From Armatimonas sp043757465 (lineage in GTDB: Bacteria > Armatimonadota > Armatimonadia > Armatimonadales > Armatimonadaceae): a stretch of DNA of 64,000 nucleotides. The position numbers and the translations under genes were made by a program. Location: the NCBI RefSeq assembly GCF_043757465.1, contig NZ_JAYVPL010000166.1, positions 27,262-91,261 on the forward strand. Reading direction: 5' to 3'. The notes under the pieces are model-generated. The model ran no database searches. It was not told the origin of the DNA and saw only the letters and a list, made by a program, of their open reading frames with translations. This document shows, one piece after another, positions 15,749-23,478 of this stretch; position 1 is the stretch's first letter, and each line of letters opens with the position of its first letter.

Positions 15749-17373
15749 CGGAGGCCCGGAGGAATCGTGACAATCGGAGGTTCCATGGGCTTGACCTCAA
15801 ACTCAAGCGCCACGGGATCGGCGGCGCGCAGGTCTTTGGCGGCACGAACCGTCACCCGAGCACGGGCATGGATCGCCCGCACGGAGTCGAGCGCCTTGAG
15901 CAAGGTGTCCATGCTGGTCTCCCCCACACTCTGCTGGCCCAGCTCCCCAATGGGAATCGTCCCCGCGTCGAGGAGTTTCTTACGCACTTCGCCGCGCAGG
16001 AAGTTATAGAGCCGATCTGCAATCTCCGCCCCAGGCCTGTTCCCATCCAGAGTGAGCTCTCCAAGCGACTGCCCGGCGGTCAGGATCAGCGGGTTGCGCC
16101 AGGTGCGGATGTCCACGGGCACCGGCTCCCCCACCACGGCATTGCCCAGCGCCGTCACTACCACCACCACTTCCTCTTTGGACTTGCTGATATTTAGGGC
16201 GGCGGTATGGATCGCGGAAACCTCGTCCATGGTCTGGAGCTTGCCACTATCATCGGCGATACGGCGATCTGGAATCCATACCGAGCGGATCGCGCCGGGT
16301 GCGGTTCGTGCGCCACGACGCTCCGCCTGACGGGAAGCGGTGGTCAGCAAGCCCTCTAAAATATTGTGAACCTTCCACTCATTTCCGGTCGCCACGGAAA
16401 GACGAACCACTTCCTCGCCCACCCGGTAGCTAATCTGCCCATTGCGAAGAGCGACCGTGACTTTGAACACGTCATTGATGGACTCCTGTGCTTCGTCACG
16501 ACGCTTCTCCAGCTCCTTGCGCTGCTTCTCCAATTGCTCTAGTTCTGCTGCCAGACGCGCCACTTCTTGTTTTTGAAGCGCGGCCTGTCCAACCTGGATA
16601 TCCAGTGTCCGCTGCTGCTCACTCAGCCGCTGTGTCTGCTCGGCCACTCGCCCACTGAGCTTGTCCAGCTCACCTTTTTGCCCCTCAAGTCGCCGTTTTT
16701 GTTCCTGCACCACCAGATTGAAATCACTTGTCGCACGCTCGGCGAGGGTCTGGGCTCTCTTGGCTTCTCCCCGCGCCGCTGCCAGCCGACCTTCGACGAG
16801 CTTTGCCGCCGCTTCTGCGCGCTCACGACGGAGCCGGGCTTCTGTCATTGCATTGCGTGCCAGAGTCACCTGCCGCTGCGCCGCTTCGAGTGAGCCCTGT
16901 GTTCGCCCCAGGTGGCCTTTCTCAGCGGTGAGGGCAGCCTCGGCCTGAGCAAGTGTCTTCGTGGCGGTGACGAACTTCCCTTCCGTTTCGGTGCGCCGCT
17001 GGGCCGCCTCATCGCGTGCCTTCTCAGCTTTCTGGCGCTCCTGATCGGCCTGTGTGGCATCGCTCTGCAGCAGACGAACACGCTGGCCACTCTGGCGAAT
17101 CTGCTCACTGAGCTGCTCGTTCTCACGACGGAGCTGGCTGCCACGCTGCACCACATCGCGAAAGCTCTCCGATGAGAAAAACATCGCCCCAAAAGAGGCA
17201 GCGGTGATGCCGACCCCGGAGAGAATGGTGATGAGTGTTGCGGTATGCCGGGGTCGCAGCCCGAAAAGGGAGTGGCGACGTTTACCGATCACGTGGCCGA
17301 TCTTGTCCCCTGCCCAGGCAATAAAGCCTGAGACTGGTACCAGGAGAGCAAAAAAGAGCAGTGTCGTGTTCAC
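15745..17373 (-). CDS. DUF3084-type membrane protein with long coiled coil
   Basis: A 542-residue protein. Residues 1-25 and 45-67 are membrane segments; between them GDKIGHVIGKRRHSLFGLRPRHT is a signature of the DUF3084 family known from cyanobacteria and a few other phyla. About 230 residues of Arg/Glu/Ala-rich coiled coil follow (about 75-300), then a folded C-terminal region. The function of the family is not established. Its place directly after the lptCABF genes suggests a cell-envelope role. GTG start, 7 bases after the permease stop. Confidence 0.8.
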   Translation of the reverse strand: MNTTLLFFALLVPVSGFIAWAGDKIGHVIGKRRHSLFGLRPRHTATLITILSGVGITAASFGAMFFSSESFRDVVQRGSQLRRENEQLSEQIRQSGQRVRLLQSDATQADQERQKAEKARDEAAQRRTETEGKFVTATKTLAQAEAALTAEKGHLGRTQGSLEAAQRQVTLARNAMTEARLRRERAEAAAKLVEGRLAAARGEAKRAQTLAERATSDFNLVVQEQKRRLEGQKGELDKLSGRVAEQTQRLSEQQRTLDIQVGQAALQKQEVARLAAELEQLEKQRKELEKRRDEAQESINDVFKVTVALRNGQISYRVGEEVVRLSVATGNEWKVHNILEGLLTTASRQAERRGARTAPGAIRSVWIPDRRIADDSGKLQTMDEVSAIHTAALNISKSKEEVVVVVTALGNAVVGEPVPVDIRTWRNPLILTAGQSLGELTLDGNRPGAEIADRLYNFLRGEVRKKLLDAGTIPIGELGQQSVGETSMDTLLKALDSVRAIHARARVTVRAAKDLRAADPVALEFEVKPMEPPIVTIPPGLR

Positions 17374-17380
17374 GATATTT

Positions 17381-18517
17381 CTAGTTTACCGCGCCCTTCT
17401 GCGCAACCCGCCAGATCAGCCAGATTCCCAGCCCGATTCCTACCCCATTGGGAATCTGACAGGCTGCCAGCGCAGGAAGCCCCCCGCCTTTACCGATCGC
17501 CTGGAAGATCTGCACCGTCGTCCAATAAACAAAAGTCACCAGCACCGAGAGACCAAAACCAAGCCCCTTGCCCGAGCGGGTTCGCTGGACTCCTAGCGGT
17601 GCCCCGACCATGGCAAAGACGAGCGCCGCTAGCGGAAACGAGACACGCCCCTGTGCTTCGATCTCTGCCTCACGCGCCACCGCATGGTCCCCTTCCGCGT
17701 GGCGCAGGCGTGCCCGCTGTGCGAGCAGTTCCGTCGAGAGCTCCGTGACCCGGCCCTCCAGGCTCTCCAGGTCCTTAGGAGCGCCCAGTTCCACCTCGCG
17801 CAGCTTGACACTGTCGCTCGTCATTACCTGAAGTGTGCTCTTATCCGCAATCCACAGCTCGCCTTTCTTATCCTCGGTCAGTACCCACGAGCGTGTCCCT
17901 ATCTTCCAGTCCGCCCGCCGCGCTCCCACAGCCGCCGTGGGTAAGCCTTCGTCATAAATAAGAATGCCGACCCGATCCAGAGAGGCCGTCCCCCCTGCGC
18001 CGAAGCGCACCCCTCCTGCCGCATGAACCACATACTGCTGATCGTCGCTCACTTTCACCACCAGCGTAAAGGCATCGGTTGTCGTCGCAGCGGTGGAGCC
18101 ACGCTGGCGAATCTCCCGCGCCATCTGCTCACGCTTCTGGTTCGCGGCGGGGATCAGGCTCTGGTTGACGGCGATAATGGGCAGGGCGACCGCCAACGCG
18201 AAGACAATCACTGGAGCCATGATGCGCGGAAAACTCGTCCCAGAGGCAAAGAGCGCCACAATCTCCGAGTCGCCCGAGAGCCGCCCAAAGCCCATCAGGG
18301 TTGCGAGCAGCATCGCCATGGGAATGGTGTAGGCCAGGACATAGGGCAAAGTGAAGAGCACCATGATCGCCAAGTAGGTCGGCGAGACACCTTTTTGCGA
18401 GAACTCTGCCAGCTTCTGTAGCTCCCCGGCGGCCAGAAACAAGCTCGTAAAGAGCATCACCGAGCCGAAGAACGGCCCAACAATCTCCATTAGCACGACT
18501 CGATCTGTGCGAGTCAC
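17381..18517 (-). CDS. LptF/LptG family LPS-export permease
   Basis: A 378-residue YjgP/YjgQ-family permease. Three N-terminal membrane helices (about 10-35, 50-75, 100-120) surround YVLAYTIPMAMLLATLMGFGRLSGDSEI, a conserved block; a periplasmic beta-jellyroll-like domain follows (about 130-280), and three helices close the protein (FPLAALVFAMVGAPLGV...). With the ATPase, it would extract lipopolysaccharide from the inner membrane. Only one permease gene is present, whereas Escherichia coli uses LptF plus LptG, so it may form a homodimer or have a distant partner. GTG start, 4-base overlap with lptB. Confidence 0.9.
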   Translation of the reverse strand: MTRTDRVVLMEIVGPFFGSVMLFTSLFLAAGELQKLAEFSQKGVSPTYLAIMVLFTLPYVLAYTIPMAMLLATLMGFGRLSGDSEIVALFASGTSFPRIMAPVIVFALAVALPIIAVNQSLIPAANQKREQMAREIRQRGSTAATTTDAFTLVVKVSDDQQYVVHAAGGVRFGAGGTASLDRVGILIYDEGLPTAAVGARRADWKIGTRSWVLTEDKKGELWIADKSTLQVMTSDSVKLREVELGAPKDLESLEGRVTELSTELLAQRARLRHAEGDHAVAREAEIEAQGRVSFPLAALVFAMVGAPLGVQRTRSGKGLGFGLSVLVTFVYWTTVQIFQAIGKGGGLPALAACQIPNGVGIGLGIWLIWRVAQKGAVN

Positions 18518-19248
18518 AGCTTGAAGTTCTCCCCGAGGTAGAACCGGCGAACATCCTCGTTCTCCGCCACGGCATCGCGCGTGCCCTCAAAGACCACTTT
18601 GCCATCCACGATCACGTACGTCCGATCCGTGAGGTTCAGAGTAGCGGCAGCGTTGTGGTCGGTGATAAGGACACCGTAGCCGTGTGTTTTTAGCTGCTGA
18701 ACCATCTCCTGAATGTCTTCAATAGCCTTCGGATCAATTCCGGCGAAGGGCTCATCGAGCAGCAAAAACGACGGGTTCGCGGCCAGGGCCCGAGCGATCT
18801 CGACGCGCCGCCGCTCACCGCCTGAGAGCTCGGCACCACGCGCCGTGGCACGGTGAGTCACTTTAAGATCCTCCATGAGCTGCTCCGCACGCGCCTTGCG
18901 GTCCTTGCGAGGGAAGCCGGTCATCTCCAGCACCAGCATCACGTTCTCACGCACCGTGAGCTTGCGAAAAACACTGGCCTCCTGCGCCAGATAGCCGATC
19001 CCGTGACGGGCCCGCTGGTACATCGGCATCTTCGTCACGTCTTTTCCATCCAGTATCACTTTGCCCGTATCGGGCCGGATCAGCCCGACAATCATATAAA
19101 ATGTCGTGGACTTACCCGCGCCGTTTGGGCCGAGTAGCCCGACAATCTCACCTTGCTCAAAATTTAGCGAGACCCCGTCCACCACACGGCGCTTTCGGTA
19201 GACCTTAGTAAGCTCTGTCACCTCAATCCGACGTGTCACGGCGCTCAT
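18514..19248 (-). CDS. lptB: LPS-export ABC transporter ATPase LptB
   Basis: A 244-residue ABC ATPase. Walker A GLLGPNGAGKSTTFYM, Q-loop region YLAQEASVFRKLTVREN, signature LSGGERRRVEIARAL, Walker B FLLLDEPFAGIDP and switch His in LITDHN are all present. The phrases GIDPKAIEDIQ and EGTRDAVAENEDVRRFYLGENFKL are typical of LptB. Start and stop each overlap the neighbouring lpt genes by 4 bases. Confidence 0.95.
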   Translation of the reverse strand: MSAVTRRIEVTELTKVYRKRRVVDGVSLNFEQGEIVGLLGPNGAGKSTTFYMIVGLIRPDTGKVILDGKDVTKMPMYQRARHGIGYLAQEASVFRKLTVRENVMLVLEMTGFPRKDRKARAEQLMEDLKVTHRATARGAELSGGERRRVEIARALAANPSFLLLDEPFAGIDPKAIEDIQEMVQQLKTHGYGVLITDHNAAATLNLTDRTYVIVDGKVVFEGTRDAVAENEDVRRFYLGENFKL

Positions 19249-19907
19249 CCCTTGCCCTTACCCGGTGTCCCGGTTGTGCTGCCTCCACTGAGGTTCAGCG
19301 TGGGGGGCTTGTTTTCGGCATCATCGGGATCGCCCAGATCAATCCACCCACTCTGCATCGTCGTCTCTAGCTCCAGACCGCCGTAGTACCAGATGCGGGC
19401 ATTGCCGGAGAAGTCAATTCGCCCCGTGCCTAGCTTGGCCCCCGCCTTGTAGCTTGCATTATCGCAACGCACCTTAATGCTGGTCTTTTCATCCGCCAGG
19501 CTGATCTGCTCCACAATAATAGTCACATTGCGAGCCAGGGTCGCCCCTGTCACCAAGGGCTTCTTGCCCTTGACTCCTACGTTAACGGCTCCGACAACAA
19601 TTTTTTGCCCACTGAGCTCCCGACGTCGTGATTTCAGACTTGTCTTTTTGAGAACCTCACCGCCATTCTCCCGCGCAACCAGCGAAACGGGAGAAGTGCC
19701 GCCTGTCAGAGTCGCGGTAAGTTTCCCGCTCGGGGTGGGGCCGACAATCTCAATGACCCCCTCTTTCCAATCGAGTATAAACTCGCCAATGCGCGAGATA
19801 TTCGCTTTCGCAGAAGTATCCGTGGTTTTCTGGGCGGCAACCGCCAGCGGCAGAGTGAGAAGCAAAGGCAGAGTGAGAAGCAGCAAGGCAAGAGTACGTT
19901 TTTTCAT
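19245..19907 (-). CDS. LptA/OstA-like periplasmic LPS-transport protein
   Basis: A 220-residue protein with a signal peptide (MKKRTLALLLLTLPLLLTL...AVAAQ). The rest is beta-rich with repeated short strands (ISRIGEFILDWKEGVIEIVG, KIVVGAVNVGVKGKKP, GRIDFSGNARIWYYGG), consistent with the OstA/LptA jellyroll that bridges the periplasm. The Gly/Thr/Lys-rich end is probably disordered. Assignment rests largely on position directly before lptB and after the LptC-like lipoprotein. ATG start, 4-base overlaps on both sides. Confidence 0.7.
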   Translation of the reverse strand: MKKRTLALLLLTLPLLLTLPLAVAAQKTTDTSAKANISRIGEFILDWKEGVIEIVGPTPSGKLTATLTGGTSPVSLVARENGGEVLKKTSLKSRRRELSGQKIVVGAVNVGVKGKKPLVTGATLARNVTIIVEQISLADEKTSIKVRCDNASYKAGAKLGTGRIDFSGNARIWYYGGLELETTMQSGWIDLGDPDDAENKPPTLNLSGGSTTGTPGKGKG

Positions 19908-20437
19908 GGCAAGATCTTAAGTGTCTGTAACAGTGTATCCGCTGTGAATCGGGAGCCGTAGAGTGCGAAGTTTGAACCAGCGAGAAAGGCAACATTCCCG
20001 ACCCCCTCCAGCTTCCCGATCGCTTTCGTGAGGCTTCCCCCGGGAAACCAGGTTAGGCTATCGCAGCGCACGACCCGCGCATCGGGTGTCTGTGCGGAGA
20101 CACTGCCCTGAGCGGTTAGTTTAGAGGCACCAGCCTCCACACGAACGTTTTTCGCAGTGATGATCAAGACGGGCTTCCCCAATTTATAGAGGACAGCACG
20201 TGTCCCTTCCAGGGTTGCCTCCGTGGCTCCCGGAGCCACGGAGGCACGCAGGCCCGTGAGCTCCAGCAGACGGTTCCCCTTTCCATCCGAGAGAACGGTC
20301 TTTGCCCCAGAGAGTTCCCCGGAAACGGGAAACGGAGTGGACGATGGCTGCGGGCGCGGGGTGGAGATGACGGTGGGCGGCTGACGCGGCACACAACCCG
20401 AAAAGAGCAGGCAGAGGAAGGGGGCAGTGTATCTCAC
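19904..20437 (-). CDS. LptC-like lipoprotein of the LPS-export operon
   Basis: A 177-residue protein with a short lipobox signal (CLLFSGC, Cys at about residue 15), then a Pro/Thr/Ser linker and OstA/LptC-like strands (GAKTVLSDGKGNRLLELTGL, AVLYKLGKPVLIITAKNVRV, SKLTAQGSVSAQ). Escherichia coli LptC uses a membrane helix rather than a lipid anchor, but lipidated versions occur. It is the first lpt gene, 20 bases after the RsmJ-like gene. GTG start. The assignment to LptC depends on operon order. Confidence 0.65.
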   Translation of the reverse strand: MRYTAPFLCLLFSGCVPRQPPTVISTPRPQPSSTPFPVSGELSGAKTVLSDGKGNRLLELTGLRASVAPGATEATLEGTRAVLYKLGKPVLIITAKNVRVEAGASKLTAQGSVSAQTPDARVVRCDSLTWFPGGSLTKAIGKLEGVGNVAFLAGSNFALYGSRFTADTLLQTLKILP

Positions 20438-20457
20438 GCTTTCTTAAGACAGCATTC

Positions 20458-21282
20458 TCACTCTTCTGGTGCAGATTTTTCCGAATCTTGCACAGAGAGG
20501 ATCCCGTAGACCACGCGGCGAGCCTTTGCCCCTACCAGCTCCGTGATCCCAAAGTCCGACAGTTGCGCAGACCAGCGCGCCGCCTTCACCACCACGCGCC
20601 GCCGTGCGATACGCCGGGCGTGGGTGAGTGCCTCGGTTGTGAGCGGGCTATGGTCGCCAAAAGCCTTCAGCGGCACGAGTGTCTCCTCGGTATCCACCGC
20701 CACATCAAAGAACGGATCGAAGTAGACCACATCGTAGCGCTTGTCCGGGCAGGTTTTCAGAAACTCCAGATGATGGCCCAGATGGATCACTTGCACCCGG
20801 CGCATCGCCTCGTTCAGCGCCGCTTTATCGGTCTCAAACACTTTCAAGCCCTCACGCACCACAACCCCTAGCTCCTGGCTGCCCTCGATTCCGTGTACCT
20901 CGCCGGTGTCGCCCACCACATGGGCACAGAGCGTCGCCTCGCCCGCGTAGCCCAGCGTGCAGTCAAGCACCGACTCCCCGGGCACAAGCTGCATGGCTTC
21001 GAGGAGATAATCGGGCTGGCCCCGCAGCACATTACGCAGGCGCATCGCACCTAAATTAGGGTGGAAGAAGACTTCGTTTCCGGCACGGTTTACCAACAGC
21101 AAGCGCCCACTCTGGACAACCAGCGCTTTCTGCGCGTCCGGGTAGCGCCCAAAGACCACGGGCATTCCCTCGGCGTGCCGTCCTGCCACCTCGCAGCCAA
21201 GCTCTCTTGCAAAGTGCTCCGCCCGCGCCCGAAGCGCGGCATCGGGCTTATGGCTGGTGGTGACGATCAGCTCAGTCCTCAC
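20458..21282 (-). CDS. RsmJ-like SAM-dependent methyltransferase
   Basis: A 274-residue class I methyltransferase of the RsmJ (YhiQ)-related family. The opening ELIVTTSHKPDAALRARAEHFARELGCEV is typical of that group. The SAM site is seen in SVLDCTLGYAGEATLCAHVVG and the acidic ribose-binding region in VHGIEGS; YDVVYFDPFFD is the motif IV (DPF/DPM) region. RsmJ modifies a guanine in 16S rRNA; the same target is not proven here. GTG start overlapping birA by 11 bases. Confidence 0.78.
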   Translation of the reverse strand: MRTELIVTTSHKPDAALRARAEHFARELGCEVAGRHAEGMPVVFGRYPDAQKALVVQSGRLLLVNRAGNEVFFHPNLGAMRLRNVLRGQPDYLLEAMQLVPGESVLDCTLGYAGEATLCAHVVGDTGEVHGIEGSQELGVVVREGLKVFETDKAALNEAMRRVQVIHLGHHLEFLKTCPDKRYDVVYFDPFFDVAVDTEETLVPLKAFGDHSPLTTEALTHARRIARRRVVVKAARWSAQLSDFGITELVGAKARRVVYGILSVQDSEKSAPEE

Positions 21283-21970
21283 CGAAGATTACCTCGGAGG
21301 CTAGAATCGTATGGAGCGAGCCGTTTGGGAGCTCCAATGTGACATGGCCCGAGGCGCTAAGCAGAGCCACTTTGCAGAGCATGGGCTGACTATCGAGCAC
21401 AAAAATCCGCCGGGCCTCGGTGTCAAGAAGCGCGTGCCAGTCTGGAAGAGCCGTGTACAATCCCTCTTGCCGCCACGCCCTCCAGCGCTCGGTGAGGCGC
21501 TCCCAGATCGCCTCTTGCAGCACTTGGACGTTCGGGCCGGTCTCCAGCGCAATAGCGATTCCTTCCAATTCTTGCGGCCAGACGCGGGGGAGTACATTCA
21601 CCCCCACTCCGATGAGGGGCGTGTTGTTCTGCGCCTCGATCAGCACTCCGCCGAGCTTGCGGTGATTCAGGAAAATATCATTGGGAAAGCGTATTCTCAC
21701 GTCGAATCCGAAGCGACGTACGGCCTCCACGACGGCCAATCCCACCAGGGGTGCCAGCTCCCAGAGCTGCTCCGGGGCAACAGGCTCCCCGACTGCTGTA
21801 AACGCGACATTTGCACCGACAGGTGCTGTCCAGCGCCGCCCGAGCCGCCCCCGCCCCACCGTCATGCTCCGTGCCGTAACAACTGCGCCGGGCTGCGTCA
21901 GGAACTCCCGGGCGCTGTCTTGTGTGGAAACACAGCTCTCCAGAGCGATCAGCGGCTCCCCAAACCTCAC
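21272..21970 (-). CDS. birA: Biotin-[acetyl-CoA carboxylase] ligase
   Basis: A 232-residue biotin protein ligase without the N-terminal helix-turn-helix repressor domain. STQDSAREF opens the catalytic domain, GRGRLGRRW is the biotinyl-AMP binding loop, and FPNDIFLNHRKLGGVLIE contains the conserved ND and KLGG motif with its catalytic Lys; GVGVNVL follows. It attaches biotin to the carboxyl carrier protein. Lack of the DNA-binding domain means it should not act as a repressor. GTG start, 4-base overlap with nadC. Confidence 0.93.
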   Translation of the reverse strand: MRFGEPLIALESCVSTQDSAREFLTQPGAVVTARSMTVGRGRLGRRWTAPVGANVAFTAVGEPVAPEQLWELAPLVGLAVVEAVRRFGFDVRIRFPNDIFLNHRKLGGVLIEAQNNTPLIGVGVNVLPRVWPQELEGIAIALETGPNVQVLQEAIWERLTERWRAWRQEGLYTALPDWHALLDTEARRIFVLDSQPMLCKVALLSASGHVTLELPNGSLHTILASEVIFGED

Positions 21971-22806
21971 TCGGTAAAGTCCAGGGAGATATCCAGCGCC
22001 GCCGCGGAGTGCGTGAGCGCCCCGACGGAGATAATGTCCACGCCCGTCTCCGCGATCCCACGCACCGTGGCAAGGCTCACGCCCCCCGATGCCTCGGCAA
22101 GCGCTCGCCCCGCGATCTTCGCCACGGCCTCGCGCAGCATTTCATTACTCATGTTATCAAGCAGCAAAATATCCGCGCCCGCAGCAATTGCCTCGTCCAC
22201 TTGCGCTAGATTCTTGCACTCGACTTCGATTCGCAGAGGATGCGGGGCATGCTCCCGCGCACGTGCCACACACGCAGTAACTCCACCACCCGCCGCCAGA
22301 TGGTTGTCTTTAATCAGCACACCATCACCCAGACCGTAGCGGTGGTTGTGCCCGCCGCCACAGCGCACGGCATATTTCTCTAGCGTTCGCAGGCCGGGTG
22401 TGGTTTTACGCGTGTCCACGATCCGCGCTTTCGTCCCGGCCACGATATCCACGAATTTCTGGGTCAAGCTCGCCGTTCCAGAGAGCCGCTGCGAAAAGTT
22501 CAGCGCCACCCGCTCCCCCGTGAGCAAGCTCTGCGCCGGGCCCGAGATAGTTGCAACGATATCGCCGTACTGCACTCGGGTGCCATCAGCGACCAATGGG
22601 GTGAAAATCACCGTGGGGTCTACCAGCTTAAATGCACAGGCCGCGATCTCTAAACCACAGATCACCCCCTCCGCCTTCACGAGAAAAACGCCACTTGCTG
22701 TGTTCTGGGCGGGCACGGAAAGAAGCGTCGTCACATCCCCCGCACCAATGTCCTCGATCAGCGCCGCCCGAACGGTGTCTTCGTATTGAATCGGTAGTAG
22801 TCTCAT
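21967..22806 (-). CDS. nadC: Quinolinate phosphoribosyltransferase
   Basis: A 279-residue NAD-biosynthesis enzyme converting quinolinate and PRPP to nicotinate mononucleotide. Clear family blocks: LTGERVALNFSQRLSGTAS, IVDTRKTTPGLRTLEKYAVR, CGGGHNHRYGLGDGVLIKDNH and EVECKNLAQVDEAIAAGADI. Length is normal. The ATG overlaps the stop of the Doc toxin gene by 4 bases, so an NAD-pathway gene is coupled to a toxin-antitoxin pair. Confidence 0.96.
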   Translation of the reverse strand: MRLLPIQYEDTVRAALIEDIGAGDVTTLLSVPAQNTASGVFLVKAEGVICGLEIAACAFKLVDPTVIFTPLVADGTRVQYGDIVATISGPAQSLLTGERVALNFSQRLSGTASLTQKFVDIVAGTKARIVDTRKTTPGLRTLEKYAVRCGGGHNHRYGLGDGVLIKDNHLAAGGGVTACVARAREHAPHPLRIEVECKNLAQVDEAIAAGADILLLDNMSNEMLREAVAKIAGRALAEASGGVSLATVRGIAETGVDIISVGALTHSAAALDISLDFTE

Positions 22807-23204
22807 CTCTGCCTCGGCTCCGAGTGGTTCCTGAACCAGCTTGCCAGTTCCTCTTCGTCCCGCTCCCCTGCCGCAAGCTGCTCAAAGACAACTGCGTTTT
22901 CACTCTGTGGTGTCGTCACGCGATAACCATTCACCCAGAGGAAACCGAAGGATACTACAAGAGCCGTACGTTTATTACCATCAACAAAGGCATGATTTTT
23001 AGCGGTCCCATAGGCATATGCTGCTGCTAGTGCCGCTAAATCGGGTGCAGGCTCACCATAGCTCCAGAGATGCTGTGGACGAGCTAGTGCCGACTCTAGA
23101 AGCCCTTGATCACGCATTCCCGTCCCACCCCCATGCTCTGCAAGCTGTTCGTCATGAACTGCCACTACCCAGCGCAAAGAAACCCATCTTGGCTCAGTCA
23201 TCAT
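22803..23204 (-). CDS. doc: Doc/Fic-family toxin
   Basis: A 133-residue death-on-curing protein. The Fic active-site motif is HAFVDGNKRTA, the Doc form HxFx(D/N)xNKR, and the opening WVSLRWVVAVHDEQLAEHGG followed by GMRDQGLLESALARPQ is typical of Doc. Doc toxins phosphorylate elongation factor Tu. Two adjacent ATGs (23204 and 23201) are possible starts; the upstream antitoxin gene is overlapped by 11 bases. Confidence 0.92.
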   Translation of the reverse strand: MMTEPRWVSLRWVVAVHDEQLAEHGGGTGMRDQGLLESALARPQHLWSYGEPAPDLAALAAAYAYGTAKNHAFVDGNKRTALVVSFGFLWVNGYRVTTPQSENAVVFEQLAAGERDEEELASWFRNHSEPRQR

Positions 23205-23424
23205 GACCTGCCAGACGGTGCAGAGCGTCCCTGTTCTCACGCATGATAATACGAGCCGCCTCCATATATTCATCGAAATCCGGGTCGTAGGGGGAGACTT
23301 CATAGCCATTCTGAGTCTCTCGCAAATAGAGCGTATCGCCTTTTTCCAGCTTCAGGTGATCCAAAACATCTTTTGGCAAGATCACTCCTGCCGAGTTTCC
23401 GACACTAACAATTTTTAGTTTCAT
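23194..23424 (-). CDS. AbrB/SpoVT-type antitoxin partner of Doc
   Basis: A 76-residue protein starting at ATG 23424. MKLKIVSVGNSAGVILPKDVLDHLKLEKGD is a swapped-hairpin AbrB/MazE DNA-binding domain; the C-terminal helix (FDEYMEAARIIMRENRDALHRL) is the likely Doc-binding arm. Phd is the usual Doc partner, but AbrB-Doc pairs are known. The gene has a near-consensus promoter with palindromic elements and is the first gene of the long reverse-strand run. The open frame upstream to 24102 only shadows the lactonase gene. Confidence 0.88.
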   Translation of the reverse strand: MKLKIVSVGNSAGVILPKDVLDHLKLEKGDTLYLRETQNGYEVSPYDPDFDEYMEAARIIMRENRDALHRLAGHDD

Positions 23425-23431
23425 AGCAAAA

Positions 23432-23460
23432 GTTATAACATTTGTTTTAACACTTGTCAA
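23432..23460 (-). promoter_or_regulatory. Near-consensus promoter of the antitoxin-doc-nadC run, leaderless type
   Basis: Reverse strand: TTGACA (23460-23455), a spacer of exactly 17 bases, and TATAAC (23437-23432). The antitoxin ATG begins 8 bases after the -10 box, so the transcript start should fall at or next to the start codon. The palindrome GTTATAAC and a near copy GTTAAAAC lie within the spacer and -10 region and could be AbrB-type operator half-sites. Confidence 0.8.
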
Positions 23461-23466
23461 GGCGGG

Positions 23467-23472
23467 TACACT
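23467..23472 (+). promoter_or_regulatory. Putative -10 box of the SMP-30-like gene
   Basis: TACACT ends 6 bases before ATG 23479; a weak TTGTTT lies 19 bases upstream (23442-23447). It is divergent from, and partly overlaps, the antitoxin promoter. Confidence 0.35.
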
Positions 23473-23478
23473 GTGCGC

